Origin: Tenacibaculum ovolyticum DSM 18103
GTDB lineage: Bacteria > Bacteroidota > Bacteroidia > Flavobacteriales > Flavobacteriaceae
Reading direction: 5' to 3'
DNA length: 64,000 nt
NCBI RefSeq assembly: GCF_000430545.1
Contig: NZ_AUMF01000018.1
Span: forward strand, 1 to 64,000
How positions within the stretch are numbered: position 1 is the first letter of the stretch; each line of letters begins with the position of its first letter. Position numbers and translations under genes: made by a program. Under the pieces are notes generated by a model that saw nothing but the letters and a program-made list of their open reading frames with translations, made no database searches and was not told the origin of the DNA. Positions 8,335 through 16,841 of the stretch are shown here, piece after piece.

Positions 8335-8544
8335 ATGAAAAAAAAAGCTGAACTAGAGATTATAGCAAATATAGAAGCCAAGAATCTTGTCGGAAAATCT
8401 ATTGAAATTCCTGTTGAAAAAGCAAGAGCTATTATAAAATATATATATGGATATGATATGCCTACCATTGTTGATGTTAAAGAGATAAATTATATACTCA
8501 AGAATGAAGTACCAAAAATCAATCTACAGGAAGGAGTCTTATAA
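8335..8544 (+). CDS. Small protein of unknown function
   Basis: The 69-residue soluble, Ile/Lys/Glu-rich product has no signal peptide. The ATG is followed by a Lys run and preceded by a GA-rich stretch (AAGGAAGGATAGAGATG). It sits between the large toxin unit and a duplicated-domain protein, and I recognise no family. It could be a second small immunity or adaptor protein. The protein-like composition supports a real gene, but evidence is limited. Confidence 0.4.
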   Translation: MKKKAELEIIANIEAKNLVGKSIEIPVEKARAIIKYIYGYDMPTIVDVKEINYILKNEVPKINLQEGVL

Positions 8545-8585
8545 GCTTTATTTATAAGTATTTAAAGGGTTATAAATTATAATAC

Positions 8586-9548
8586 ATGAAAAGACCATTA
8601 ATATTAAGAATTTTATCTCTCTTATTGGAAAGATCATCTGGGAATATATTTTTAGATGTGCATTTTCGAATCCATAAAAATGATTTTAACAGGCTTTGTT
8701 TAAAAAAAGAGAAGTTTGAAAAAGGAAAATTTGAGTTTATATATGTATATGTTACGGATATTAATATTCCCAAAGGACAAGAATTTAATTTTGTTTTTTT
8801 AAGAGAAAATCCATTAAATTACGTTAAAACCCAGATGAAAGTTTTAGAAATTTATGACTCAAAAACAGGTAAGGAAAGATTTAATATTGAAGGTTTTCAT
8901 AATAATTGCTTAGTTGAATTTACAGAAGGAGTTCCTAGTAATTGGAATAGAGTAGCTTATGTTAATTCTGATTATGTTGCTCCAAAAAGAATGGAATATA
9001 CATTTACTAATCAAGAAACGATGTCTCGAATTGTAAAAATGTATAAGATTTTTCTGTTTTTTAAAAAATTAGAAGAAGAATCTTCTGATAATATTATTGT
9101 TGCAATAGATAGTATTGCAACAAATGAAAATAATAAACTTCCTGAGAATCTTTTACAAAAAGAAAATAATGCTTTTGTATGTATAAAGGATATAAGAGGA
9201 ATAGAAGTGAATAAAGGTACCATGTTTGATGTCATTTTTACACTGAATGGTATTTATGATTTTATAGAATGTAAAACCAAAATTATTGATTTTTATAAAG
9301 AAGATGGTACTACTAAGGCTAGTATTCCTAAAGATATTTCTACACTAGAATTTTGTCATTTAGAATTTAAAGATGAAAGGCCTGTCATTTGGAAAGAATT
9401 GTGTTTAGAGACAGACCTTAAAGAAGTCAAAGCTAAAAAAGAAGTACTATACCTTGCATCAAATCATACAATGCTAAGACTACTAGAGTTATTAGAAGAG
9501 GGTGGTTTTTTAAACATCAGAATACTAAAAATAAGATTAAATAACTAA
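8586..9548 (+). CDS. Unknown protein with two tandem copies of one domain
   Basis: The 320-residue product holds two related halves (about 1-130 and 140-285). Each has the pattern of an aromatic/Val strand before a V-x-DI turn, a G-x-x-F strand, K-[VI]-[LI] followed by Asp/Glu-x-Tyr, a Gly turn, then C-x-[VL]-EF and P-x-x-W (EFTEGVPSNWNRV in the first, EFKDERPVIWKEL in the second). It has no signal peptide or membrane segment, and I do not recognise the family. The next gene, 12 bases away, encodes a membrane protein, so the two may act together. An internal duplication in a toxin-rich island could reflect a multivalent immunity or binding protein, which is inference. Confidence 0.5.
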   Translation: MKRPLILRILSLLLERSSGNIFLDVHFRIHKNDFNRLCLKKEKFEKGKFEFIYVYVTDINIPKGQEFNFVFLRENPLNYVKTQMKVLEIYDSKTGKERFNIEGFHNNCLVEFTEGVPSNWNRVAYVNSDYVAPKRMEYTFTNQETMSRIVKMYKIFLFFKKLEEESSDNIIVAIDSIATNENNKLPENLLQKENNAFVCIKDIRGIEVNKGTMFDVIFTLNGIYDFIECKTKIIDFYKEDGTTKASIPKDISTLEFCHLEFKDERPVIWKELCLETDLKEVKAKKEVLYLASNHTMLRLLELLEEGGFLNIRILKIRLNN

Positions 9549-9560
9549 AAACAAATATCT

Positions 9561-10421
9561 ATGCTCTCGTCTTTACTTTTTGTAATTATAATGTTTTTGT
9601 TTTTCACAATAATATTACCATTGTTTCTTTTGTGTTTTCTTACCATATCAAACAAGCTTATACAAACGAAACTTAAAAAAGGAAATTCAGTTTTTGAAGC
9701 GTCTTTTAAGTTTGCTTATCAGGCAAATTTTGTTGTGTGGTTTGGTATTTTTATACTTATCAATTTTACCGGTATTAAAGATATACAATTTGATTTCTTG
9801 GATGGATTATATGTCTTTTTAATCATTTATGTAATAGGAACATTCATTACAACATTTACAACGGGGCTTGTATTAGGGGCTTTAGCAAAAGCTAATTTAA
9901 AAATTAAGAAAGAAATTAAAGCAATTATTACGCCAGAAGAAGATCATGAACTAATAGAAAAAGATGAAGAAAAATCACCATTATTAGATAAAAAATACTC
10001 AGGTGCTTTTATTCTAGAAAACGAAGAAGAAAGGTTTAATTATATTGTAATTCAATATATAAAAGATTTTGTAGCTTCTAAAAATGGTAAATATATAGGA
10101 ATTATTTTATCGGTAATCTATGGTCTTATTTATCATTTTTCTTTTAAAAATTTTCAAGGTTATGACTTTTTGTATGTAGTGTTAACTGTTGTAATTCCTT
10201 CTTTAATAGCTGTTTTACCAGGTTTGTTAAATCAGAAGGAATTTTTAAAACGGACATCACTGCAACTATTTTTTCCTTTTTTTAGTAATTTAATTTTTGT
10301 AATGTTTGCTATAAAAAAAAAGGAAGAAATAGTTGCACTTTTTCTTTTTGGTTTTCCTTATTTTATTCTTGTAAGCATAGCAAGCGTTATTTTGTGCATC
10401 ATAAGAAAAAAAACGAACTAA
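9561..10421 (+). CDS. Multi-pass membrane protein of unknown function
   Basis: The 286-residue product has about seven hydrophobic segments: 1-29, 50-70, 80-108, then after a charged cytoplasmic-looking loop (residues 115-160, KEIKAIITPEEDHELIEKDE) 178-195, 205-222, 236-252 and 258-281. It starts 12 bases after the duplicated-domain gene and is likely co-transcribed with it. I see no transporter signature or catalytic motif. A membrane-embedded immunity role against a pore-forming or inner-membrane toxin is one option. Confidence 0.55.
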   Translation: MLSSLLFVIIMFLFFTIILPLFLLCFLTISNKLIQTKLKKGNSVFEASFKFAYQANFVVWFGIFILINFTGIKDIQFDFLDGLYVFLIIYVIGTFITTFTTGLVLGALAKANLKIKKEIKAIITPEEDHELIEKDEEKSPLLDKKYSGAFILENEEERFNYIVIQYIKDFVASKNGKYIGIILSVIYGLIYHFSFKNFQGYDFLYVVLTVVIPSLIAVLPGLLNQKEFLKRTSLQLFFPFFSNLIFVMFAIKKKEEIVALFLFGFPYFILVSIASVILCIIRKKTN

Positions 10422-10442
10422 ATAAATTTTCCTAGATAACGT

Positions 10443-10506
10443 GAGTTCGATGTAAGCAAAACGTGTCAGTTCGAGTGAAATTCTGGAGGAATTTAGTATG
10501 GAGAAC
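10443..10506. repeat. Flavobacterial intergenic hairpin repeat
   Basis: The sequence contains GTGTCAGTTCGAGTG, a hairpin of AAATTC and GAATTT, and an outer GTTC/GAAC pair ending in GGAGAAC. This resembles the dispersed TCAGTTCGAG...GAGAAC intergenic repeats I know from flavobacterial genomes. It fills most of the 204-base gap between 10421 and 10626. Confidence 0.5.
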
Positions 10507-10625
10507 AGCATTTTTTGTTTTTTAAATATATAGTTTTCTAAGGAAATCCAATCGAAGGGATAATGTATAATAGTTTGAAAAGAAATTGGTATGTTTTTTG
10601 TTGCAAATAAATTAAAAAATAATAG

Positions 10626-10967
10626 ATGAAAATAGCTAGTATCATAGTAGGTTTAGTAATGACACTCTCATTACTATTTGTTAATAAGACAACAACAAGA
10701 ATCGTAAAATTAGAATCTTGCTATTATAAAGGTAAAAAGTTATACGGTAAAATAAAACTGGTAGAAAACCAAAATGATGCAGATCTTAAAGTGAAAATAG
10801 TAAATAGTTTTCCCGATTTAAAAGTGAAGTTTGTAGAGAACTTTGCAGATGAATGTGGTGAATGGCAAATTGTAGAGAACAATGAAGATTTAAAAGTGTA
10901 CATCACCGAAAGTTTTCCAGATATTAAAATTCAACCAGTAACATCTTCGCCTGGCTTGGTTAAATAA
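10626..10967 (+). CDS. 7(1) septoil-knot domain protein (DUF6150-like)
   Basis: The 113-residue product has an N-terminal hydrophobic segment (IASIIVGLVMTLSLLFV) that exports or anchors it. It then has short repeats of the form DLKVKIV-x-x-FPD, LKVKFVENFADECGEW, QIVENNEDLKVYI, SFPDIKIQPV. These repeats with the ADECGEW centre are the signature of the small family predicted to form a seven-crossing (7_1) protein knot. Its role is unknown. A terminator follows at 11000, so it forms its own unit just before the tail operon. Family assignment is from motif memory. Confidence 0.75.
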   Translation: MKIASIIVGLVMTLSLLFVNKTTTRIVKLESCYYKGKKLYGKIKLVENQNDADLKVKIVNSFPDLKVKFVENFADECGEWQIVENNEDLKVYITESFPDIKIQPVTSSPGLVK

Positions 10968-10999
10968 CATTTAGTATAAAATAGTAAAGAGATATATAC

Positions 11000-11046
11000 G
11001 CTCTCGATATTTATTCATTTCGGATACATATCGAGAGCTTTTTTTT
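11000..11046 (+). terminator. Strong rho-independent terminator
   Basis: A perfect 10-bp stem GCTCTCGATA / TATCGAGAGC with a 19-base loop is followed by eight T. It separates the knot-protein gene from the tail operon. Confidence 0.85.
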
Positions 11047-11250
11047 GAACCTTTCCTAAAAATTTTAGAGACTTAAATTGTGAAAAAAATGTAAGTTGGT
11101 TTGTCTTTTACAGATATTACAATTCGAACAGTATACCCGATTAATGTGGTTGTTTTATGTAAGGGGAGATTATTAACTAATAATTGAAACTCAAAAAAAG
11201 ACAAATAAACAAAAAATGACTGACCTATAAATTTACTGCAAACACAGGAA

Positions 11251-11343
11251 ATGGAGCCTCTAAAAATTCGTGTTACAAAATCATCTTTTTATTTTTATAA
11301 CTCACCAAAGAAGAAGATGAAATATGAGTTTACTTACAGATAA
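11251..11343 (+). CDS. Possible 30-residue leader peptide of the tail operon
   Basis: ATG 11251 is preceded by ACAGGAA and opens a 30-codon frame rich in Lys, Tyr and Phe (starts MEPLKIRVTK, ends KYEFTYR). It overlaps the next gene by 20 bases. Reasons for: a usable start and a basic product. Reasons against: very short, with no family. It may be a leftover 3' end of a lost tail gene. The rest of 11047-11323 shows nothing coding and should hold the operon promoter. Confidence 0.25.
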   Translation: MEPLKIRVTKSSFYFYNSPKKKMKYEFTYR

Positions 11344-11539
11344 TGATAGCTTTTTTGACTTAAATGAAAATCCAAAAATACCAGATGTTTCGGTTGTAGG
11401 TAAGGCATTCATGAATATTCAAAATCAACAGCCAAAAGTAGTAATAGGTAGTTTAACAGTAGCGCAAGTGGTGAAAGAAACGCCACGTAAAACGCTAAGA
11501 GAAGAGTTAGAAACAATACGAAGAGATACTCAAATATAA
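11324..11539 (+). CDS. Small first protein of the tail operon, unknown
   Basis: The 71-residue product is soluble and charged, with an N-terminal acidic part (LTDNDSFFDLNENPKIPD) and a C-terminal helix ending in ETIRRDTQI. It lies 3 bases before the chaperone-like gene and is clearly co-transcribed with the tail genes. I recognise no family; a small scaffold or regulatory tail protein is likely from position. ATG is the only sensible start. Confidence 0.5.
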   Translation: MSLLTDNDSFFDLNENPKIPDVSVVGKAFMNIQNQQPKVVIGSLTVAQVVKETPRKTLREELETIRRDTQI

Positions 11540-11542
11540 TTT

Positions 11543-12019
11543 ATGGCAGAAATAACATTGAAAATAGCAGAGTGGAAAAAACAATATAAAGAGGTAATAA
11601 AAATAACATCAGAAGAAGAGGTTGCCTATTTAAAGAAACCAACAGTAGCTACTGTACAAAAATTTAAGGAGTTAAAAGAAGAAGATCAATACAAAGCATT
11701 AGCTTTTCTTTTTAAAGAATGTGTGTTAGAGAATAAAGAGTATGAAGATGAATTTATGCTATCGGCAAGTAAATCGTTATTAGAAAAAATACCACAGGCG
11801 GTTGAAAGTACTATAAATAAAGAAGCAGGAGTAGACGAAATTAAAAAATCGGCAGCTTTAGTTCGACATTATTTTAATAAAGACCCGTACGCTTTACCAA
11901 TAGATGAATTTCATCAATTAGTAGGAGAAGCTTTGTGGTTACAAGAGTATAAAAACAAGCAATTAGAAATGACATTATCAAATGTATTGGTAAAAACTTT
12001 TGCAAATAATTCATTTTAA
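11543..12019 (+). CDS. Tail assembly chaperone-like protein, apparently two parts in one frame
   Basis: The 158-residue product has two parts. Residues 1-95 contain the KALAFLFKECVL core shared with the remnant at 1127-1318. Residues 100-158 contain RHYFNKDPYALPIDEFHQLVGEALWL, which resembles the second half of tail chaperones. In many phages the two chaperone parts (G and GT) are joined by programmed frameshifting; here they are fused in one frame. Chaperones normally coat the tape-measure protein, yet no tape measure follows. The function is inferred from position and motif. Confidence 0.5.
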   Translation: MAEITLKIAEWKKQYKEVIKITSEEEVAYLKKPTVATVQKFKELKEEDQYKALAFLFKECVLENKEYEDEFMLSASKSLLEKIPQAVESTINKEAGVDEIKKSAALVRHYFNKDPYALPIDEFHQLVGEALWLQEYKNKQLEMTLSNVLVKTFANNSF

Positions 12020-12039
12020 AAAAAGAAAAGAAAAAGAAA

Positions 12040-12615
12040 ATGGCTTTTAATATAAAACTAAAAAATGCATTAAGTCAGTACGAAACCCTTATTGATTATG
12101 CAGCACAAGAAGTAGTTGATTTAGGTATTACAGAATTTAAGGACTTTATAATCGATAAAAAAGGAGGAGAATTTAACTTGCCTGTATTTGCTCCACTAGT
12201 ATTTGAACCACTAATAAAAAAGGATTTAGTACTTCCTTTTTTACGAATAGACGCTGTAAATATTTCAACGAGTAGGTCTAAAAATATAAAAAAAACAGCA
12301 ATTGAAGGTAGAGATCACACAGTAAAAGAACATATTTCTAACGGAGATTTTAGTATTTCTGTTGAAGGATTAATTGCAGACGATGGATACGCAAAAGAAT
12401 ACCCAAAAGGTAAATTATTTTTATTAAAACAATTTTTAAATGCACCTTATGCATTGCGAGTTACACATGCCATTTTAAACCGATTAGGAGTATACGAAAT
12501 TGTAATAGATAGTTACAGTATACCATCTATAGATGGGGTGAAAAATATTCAGAAATTTTCATTTCAAGCAACTTCAGACGAACCTATAGAACTAATTATT
12601 AGAGATAATGCTTAA
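12040..12615 (+). CDS. DUF6046-like phage tail/baseplate protein
   Basis: The 191-residue product has the DUF6046-type layout: FAPLVFEPLI, VNISTSRSKNIKKTAIEGRD, HTVKEHISNGDFSISVEGLI, then a C-terminal part ending SFQATSDEPIELIIRDN. These proteins sit next to hub genes in contractile tails of Bacteroidota phages and probably connect tube and hub. It overlaps the hub gene by 8 bases (shared ATGCTTAA), showing translational coupling. No signal peptide. Confidence 0.65.
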   Translation: MAFNIKLKNALSQYETLIDYAAQEVVDLGITEFKDFIIDKKGGEFNLPVFAPLVFEPLIKKDLVLPFLRIDAVNISTSRSKNIKKTAIEGRDHTVKEHISNGDFSISVEGLIADDGYAKEYPKGKLFLLKQFLNAPYALRVTHAILNRLGVYEIVIDSYSIPSIDGVKNIQKFSFQATSDEPIELIIRDNA

Positions 12616-13957
12616 TTTAAATTGCAAAATAAAAGTATATGAAACGAAGGGTTTACAACCTTCAGGAAAAGTATATCAATTTACACATGTAAAAAATATA
12701 GTTATAAATTCATCGTATAAAAATTTTACAGACACCGCTACTATAACAATACCAAAAGCTATTGTAGCCAATAAATTAAACGATACACTAGGTATTCAAA
12801 TAGCTAGAAGATTACCTGTTGATTTGAAAGAAAGAAGTGTTCATGAATTTTTTAAGATTGATTATTATGTCGAAATTTTTTTAGGATATAATGGAGAGTC
12901 TAAACCCGCTTTTCGAGGATATATTAGAGAAGTAAAAGGAGATGCACCTGTGCAAATTGAATGTGATGACATGATGTATTATTTAAAAAAGTACAAAATG
13001 GTTGCGACAGGTAAGGCTAAAGAGGAGGCCGATGAAGATGAAAAAAACCAAATTCCAAAAAACAATTCCAAAACTAATAATAAGCTTAAAGAAACTTTAG
13101 AAAAAAGGTTAAAAGAAATAAATATTCCTTTTTTTGATGCGACAAAGATAACAATTGAAAATGTTGGAGATATCGTAATTGATAGGAGTTGGAATATTGT
13201 TAAGTTTTTAAAAGAACTTAGAGAAAAATATGATATTTATTCTTATTTCAGATTAGAAAAAGAAAAAGATATTTATAAGAGTGTACTACACATAACTAAT
13301 AACCCTTGTTTGTATACAGAAGAGGAAATTAACACTTTGTTAGAAAAGCATAAAAATGTTGAAGTAAAAACTCCCCTGCCGAAAGCATTATTAAAAAGAG
13401 CTATCTCTTTAACTGGAGTAGGAGATGTATTAAATTTTTTTAAAAAAGATGATACTTATATAGGTGAAGGACGATTACGTTTTCATTACAATATCATTAA
13501 CGATAGTTTAAAACTAGCAGAAGAGAAAGTAAAAAAAGTACGTTTAAGAGCAGAAGAGTATTATGTTAACTCAAATATACCCATTGCTTCAGAAATTGGA
13601 GACCTTGATGGAGCGCTAGAAAAAAAGTATGTTTTTCATAATAACAAAGAAGAACTAGATTTTGAAGATCCTATTAAATATAAAAAAAAGACAGAAGAAA
13701 TTAAAGCAAAACTAGAAGTGATTTCTGGGTTACGATTAGCTAGGTTAAAACAAAAAGGGCTTACTGGTACTATTACAACTTTTGGAGAACCTTTTATGAG
13801 GCCATTAGATAAAATAGGTCTTGAAAATTCTGAAGATCCTGAAAAAGAAGGTGTTTTTTTAGTCGAAGAAGTACAACGTAGTTATGGAACTCAAGGATAT
13901 AGACAAAAAATAACTGTTGGTAGATTGCTAAAAAAAGAAAAGAAAAAAGAAAAATAG
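12608..13957 (+). CDS. Tail baseplate hub protein (gpD/gp27-like)
   Basis: The 449-residue product fits baseplate hubs. The N-terminal part has a strand-rich SYKNFTDTATITIPK, then VEIFLGYNG, AFRGYIREVKGDAPVQIECDD, matching hub pattern (S-x-x-x-TDT, GY-x-G, F-x-G-x-I). A Lys/Glu-rich insert lies at about 135-160. The C-terminus ends with FLVEEVQRSYGTQGYRQKITVGR, typical of hub barrels. Hubs form the ring that holds the spike, and the next gene is the spike candidate 1 base downstream. Length is usual for the family. ATG 12608 overlaps the preceding gene. Confidence 0.65.
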   Translation: MLNLNCKIKVYETKGLQPSGKVYQFTHVKNIVINSSYKNFTDTATITIPKAIVANKLNDTLGIQIARRLPVDLKERSVHEFFKIDYYVEIFLGYNGESKPAFRGYIREVKGDAPVQIECDDMMYYLKKYKMVATGKAKEEADEDEKNQIPKNNSKTNNKLKETLEKRLKEINIPFFDATKITIENVGDIVIDRSWNIVKFLKELREKYDIYSYFRLEKEKDIYKSVLHITNNPCLYTEEEINTLLEKHKNVEVKTPLPKALLKRAISLTGVGDVLNFFKKDDTYIGEGRLRFHYNIINDSLKLAEEKVKKVRLRAEEYYVNSNIPIASEIGDLDGALEKKYVFHNNKEELDFEDPIKYKKKTEEIKAKLEVISGLRLARLKQKGLTGTITTFGEPFMRPLDKIGLENSEDPEKEGVFLVEEVQRSYGTQGYRQKITVGRLLKKEKKKEK

Positions 13958-13958
13958 G

Positions 13959-14741
13959 ATGGAGGGAATAGATATTATAATGGAGCAAATAGCGAATAAA
14001 CAAGGAACCATACAAACCTATGCCGCTAAAGTAATCGCTATAAATAGAGAAGAAAAATCAAAACATAATTCAGAAGAAGCTTTTACGGTAAATGTACTAC
14101 GGTCAGATGGAGCAGAAATAAACAATGTGCGCTTAAAAGCATCTATACAAGATAAAGAACAAGGAGTTGTATGTGTACCAAAACTAAATAGCTGGGTTTT
14201 TATATCAATTATTGAAACTACAGAAACTAGAGCCTTCATTTCTCAATATTCTGAAATAGAAAAAATATTTTTACGTATCAAGGATAATGAAAATAAGTTT
14301 TTTGAATTACAATCAGATGTAAATTCGACAAGCCTGTTATTTAAGAAAGAAGAAAAAAAAGGGAAAGAAACAACATATAAAAATAGTACAAGCTTAGAAT
14401 TTAATGGAGTAGAAAAAGCATTAAACGTTAAGTTTTGGAATGAAGAAGAAAACAAAATAACACATCAAACTACAGTAGCTCAAGATAAAGTAACGGTAAA
14501 CTTTGAAGAAGGTGAAGGGTATCAATTATTGGTTGATAAAGATAAAGTTTTAATAAATAAAGGAGACTTGAACTTTAAATTAGAATCAAAATTTAATATT
14601 CAGGTTGGTAGCTTTAATTTGTTTAGTGAACTAGAAAGTTTAATTAATGAGATAAAGAAAATAGTGGTAGTACAAGGTGTCAGTCCAGATGTTGGAGCAC
14701 TTACAACCATAAGTAAAAATATAGAACAGATTTTAGAATAA
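13959..14741 (+). CDS. Baseplate spike-type protein (gpV/gp5-like, OB fold then strand-rich shaft)
   Basis: The 260-residue product starts with an OB-fold-like part (YAAKVIAINREEKSKH, DGAEINNVRLKASI, VPKLNSWVFISIIE). Alternating strand-rich sequence follows (ITHQTTVAQDKVTVNFEEGE, LLVDKDKVLINKGDLNFKL) of the kind that forms a trimeric beta-helix shaft. No lysozyme domain is seen. Its place right after the hub gene supports a spike. An alternative start is ATG 13980, but ATG 13959 gives a one-base gap after the preceding stop. Confidence 0.6.
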   Translation: MEGIDIIMEQIANKQGTIQTYAAKVIAINREEKSKHNSEEAFTVNVLRSDGAEINNVRLKASIQDKEQGVVCVPKLNSWVFISIIETTETRAFISQYSEIEKIFLRIKDNENKFFELQSDVNSTSLLFKKEEKKGKETTYKNSTSLEFNGVEKALNVKFWNEEENKITHQTTVAQDKVTVNFEEGEGYQLLVDKDKVLINKGDLNFKLESKFNIQVGSFNLFSELESLINEIKKIVVVQGVSPDVGALTTISKNIEQILE

Positions 14742-14746
14742 TAACT

Positions 14747-14995
14747 ATGGCATTAAACGCAGATACTTTAGCGGGAAAGATAGAAAACGTACTAAAAGAA
14801 AATGTAAGTGTAGGAGGAGAAGTACCAACAGATAATAATAAAGCAAAAGAAATAATTGACGAATCTGTTAAAAAAATGGCATCAGCAATAGCGGGAGCTG
14901 TAGTAAAACATATAACCGAAAATTTGGTCGTAGTTTCAACAGGAACAGGTAATAAAGGAGCGCCAGTAAGCTCTACATCTACATCAATATCATAA
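14747..14995 (+). CDS. Small tail-operon protein, unknown
   Basis: The 82-residue product has an Ala/Lys-rich helical region (KAKEIIDESVKKMASAIAGAV) and a Ser/Thr-rich tail (VSTGTGNKGAPVSSTSTSIS). It lies between spike and gp25-like genes, with 5- and 4-base gaps. Small proteins of this shape occur between spike and gp25 in flavobacterial tail loci; the exact role is unknown. Confidence 0.5.
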   Translation: MALNADTLAGKIENVLKENVSVGGEVPTDNNKAKEIIDESVKKMASAIAGAVVKHITENLVVVSTGTGNKGAPVSSTSTSIS

Positions 14996-14999
14996 ATAT

Positions 15000-15293
15000 A
15001 TGGAAGATTTTAAATTAAATGAAGAAATGGATTTGGTCTTTGAAAATGGAGATTTTTCTATTGAAGATACAGATCAGCAAAACATAGAACTTATTTTATT
15101 AACACATAAAGGAAGTTTTAAAGAATATCCAATACTAGGAGTTGGAATTACCGACTATTTAAAAAGTCCTGAGATAATTTCGAGGCTTCGATTAGAAAAT
15201 GAAATAAACAATCAGTTAGAGTACGACAACTTTACAATAAAGGAAGTAGATGTTAATAATCTTGAAAATATACATATAGATGGGAATTATTAA
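15000..15293 (+). CDS. Baseplate wedge protein gp25/GPW-like
   Basis: The 97-residue product matches short gp25-like proteins. The core is QNIELILLTHKGSFKEYP, GVGITDYL, then a helix LRLENEINNQLEYDNFTIKE. gp25-type proteins bind the first sheath layer and seed sheath assembly in contractile tails, so a contractile tail is implied even though no sheath gene is seen here. It overlaps the next gene by 14 bases. Confidence 0.75.
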   Translation: MEDFKLNEEMDLVFENGDFSIEDTDQQNIELILLTHKGSFKEYPILGVGITDYLKSPEIISRLRLENEINNQLEYDNFTIKEVDVNNLENIHIDGNY

Positions 15294-15723
15294 ACTACAA
15301 GAAAACCAAAATCTATTTGACGCAACTATACAAGAATATGGAAGCATAGAAGGATTATTTGAATTATTAGAGGCTAATGAAATAACCAACATAGCTCCTT
15401 TGAAAAATGAAAATGAAATTTCGATTTATAATGATATCGTAATAAAAGGAAAAGTAGTAAAAAGAGATGTTGTAGAATATTATATAGCTAGAGGCAAAAA
15501 ACCAGCAACTAAATTATCTAAAACCGAATTAGAGCTGTTAGTAAAATTTAAAGATTGTGAAGGAATAGGGTGTATGGAGGTTGAACACGACTTTATTGTA
15601 TATAAAGAACCAGCGTTGAAACCTAAAAGTTGTATAGAAGAGATAATTTACAATCAAAAAAATGAAGGTATTGGGTATATGGAAGTATCGCAAGACTTTT
15701 TAGTGCATAAAAAAGAAGAATAA
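15280..15723 (+). CDS. LysM/gpX-like tail protein with C-terminal duplicated motif
   Basis: In this 147-residue product, residues 1-60 match the tail LysM/gpX pattern (ENQNLFDATIQEYGSIEGLF, then ITNIAPLKNENEISIYNDI). The C-terminal half carries two copies of a short motif, GIGCMEVEHDFIVYK and GIGYMEVSQDFLVHK, separated by about 27 residues. gpX-type proteins link hub and tube. The motif duplication is unusual and its role unknown. It overlaps the gp25-like gene by 14 bases. Confidence 0.6.
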   Translation: MGIIKLQENQNLFDATIQEYGSIEGLFELLEANEITNIAPLKNENEISIYNDIVIKGKVVKRDVVEYYIARGKKPATKLSKTELELLVKFKDCEGIGCMEVEHDFIVYKEPALKPKSCIEEIIYNQKNEGIGYMEVSQDFLVHKKEE

Positions 15724-15791
15724 AAATTACATAGATGTTTGTTTTGGTAAATAGTACTATAAAATATCTAGGATAAAAAAGAAAAATAAAA

Positions 15792-16829
15792 ATGGCTCGT
15801 ACAATTGCAGAAATACAACAAGAAATATTAGTAGAAAAAGAAAAACACAGTGAATTATCAGCTTTAACAAGTACTTCAAAAACCGCTATATGGCGATTGT
15901 GGGTATATGTTGTGTCTACCGCTATTTGGTTACACGAAAAAATAGTAGAAAGAAATGCGCTACTATCACGACCACACACGCTTAATTGGTATAAGGAACA
16001 AGCTTTAGGTTTTTTATATGGGGTAGGAGATGATAATGTAGCTAAAGAAGCTTTAGATTTAGAATGGAGAGATGGATATTTTCAATACCCTAAACTATCT
16101 GAAGAAAAAATAAAAGAGTTGAGTATTATAAAACACTGCGCTATTTCTGAACGATTATTTGATGAGATAGAAAAAAAAGAAGGTGGAGAGATAAATAGTG
16201 AAGACTTGTCAAATATAATAAGTGAATATTACTATAACCAAGTAGGAGTGTTAACGCTAAAAGTTGCAAAAGAAGGGCCAGGTGGTGAAAAAACGTTCTT
16301 AACACCTCAAGAAAAGAGAGCTTTTCGTGCATATATGAATCAAATAAAAGACGCAGGTACTCAAATACGAGTAGTATCAAATAAAGGAGATATTATTTTT
16401 ATTGAGTTAGAAGTATATGTAGATCCTTTAGTAATTTATACAGAAGATGAAACCGAAGCAGACAAACAGAATGTGGGTAAATTACTTAATAATTTAGCTA
16501 TTAGCCCTGTGGAAGATGCGATACATAAATACGTTTCTACTTTAGAGTTTAATGGAGCTTTCGTACCTACTTACTTAATCGATAAAATTCAAAAAGTACC
16601 AGGAGTAGCATTACCCCTTTTAAGAAAAATAACAATAAAAGAAGAAAGAGAAGATGCCGAAGGAAACATTACATATGTTAACAAAGGAGTGGTATATGAT
16701 GATGCAGACAGTAAAAAAGAAACTCCATTTTTTGTGGCAAATGCAGGATATTTTAATTTAAAATCAGACAGCTTAAATATTGTATATAAACCATACAACT
16801 TGCAAACAAACCCTAACTTTAACGTTTAG
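15792..16829 (+). CDS. Baseplate wedge protein, gp47/J-like
   Basis: The 345-residue product begins ARTIAEIQQEILVEK and contains TSKTAIWRLWVYVVSTAIWL. The C-terminal half contains strand-rich RAYMNQIKDAGTQIRVVS and IEGELEV-type elements of the gp47/J family. These proteins form the baseplate wedge together with gpI and gp25 neighbours. Position 68 bases after gpX-like and 12 before gpI-like gene matches the order X-J-I known from contractile phages. Assignment is by N-terminal motif and synteny. Confidence 0.6.
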   Translation: MARTIAEIQQEILVEKEKHSELSALTSTSKTAIWRLWVYVVSTAIWLHEKIVERNALLSRPHTLNWYKEQALGFLYGVGDDNVAKEALDLEWRDGYFQYPKLSEEKIKELSIIKHCAISERLFDEIEKKEGGEINSEDLSNIISEYYYNQVGVLTLKVAKEGPGGEKTFLTPQEKRAFRAYMNQIKDAGTQIRVVSNKGDIIFIELEVYVDPLVIYTEDETEADKQNVGKLLNNLAISPVEDAIHKYVSTLEFNGAFVPTYLIDKIQKVPGVALPLLRKITIKEEREDAEGNITYVNKGVVYDDADSKKETPFFVANAGYFNLKSDSLNIVYKPYNLQTNPNFNV

Positions 16830-16841
16830 AACCCCATAAAA

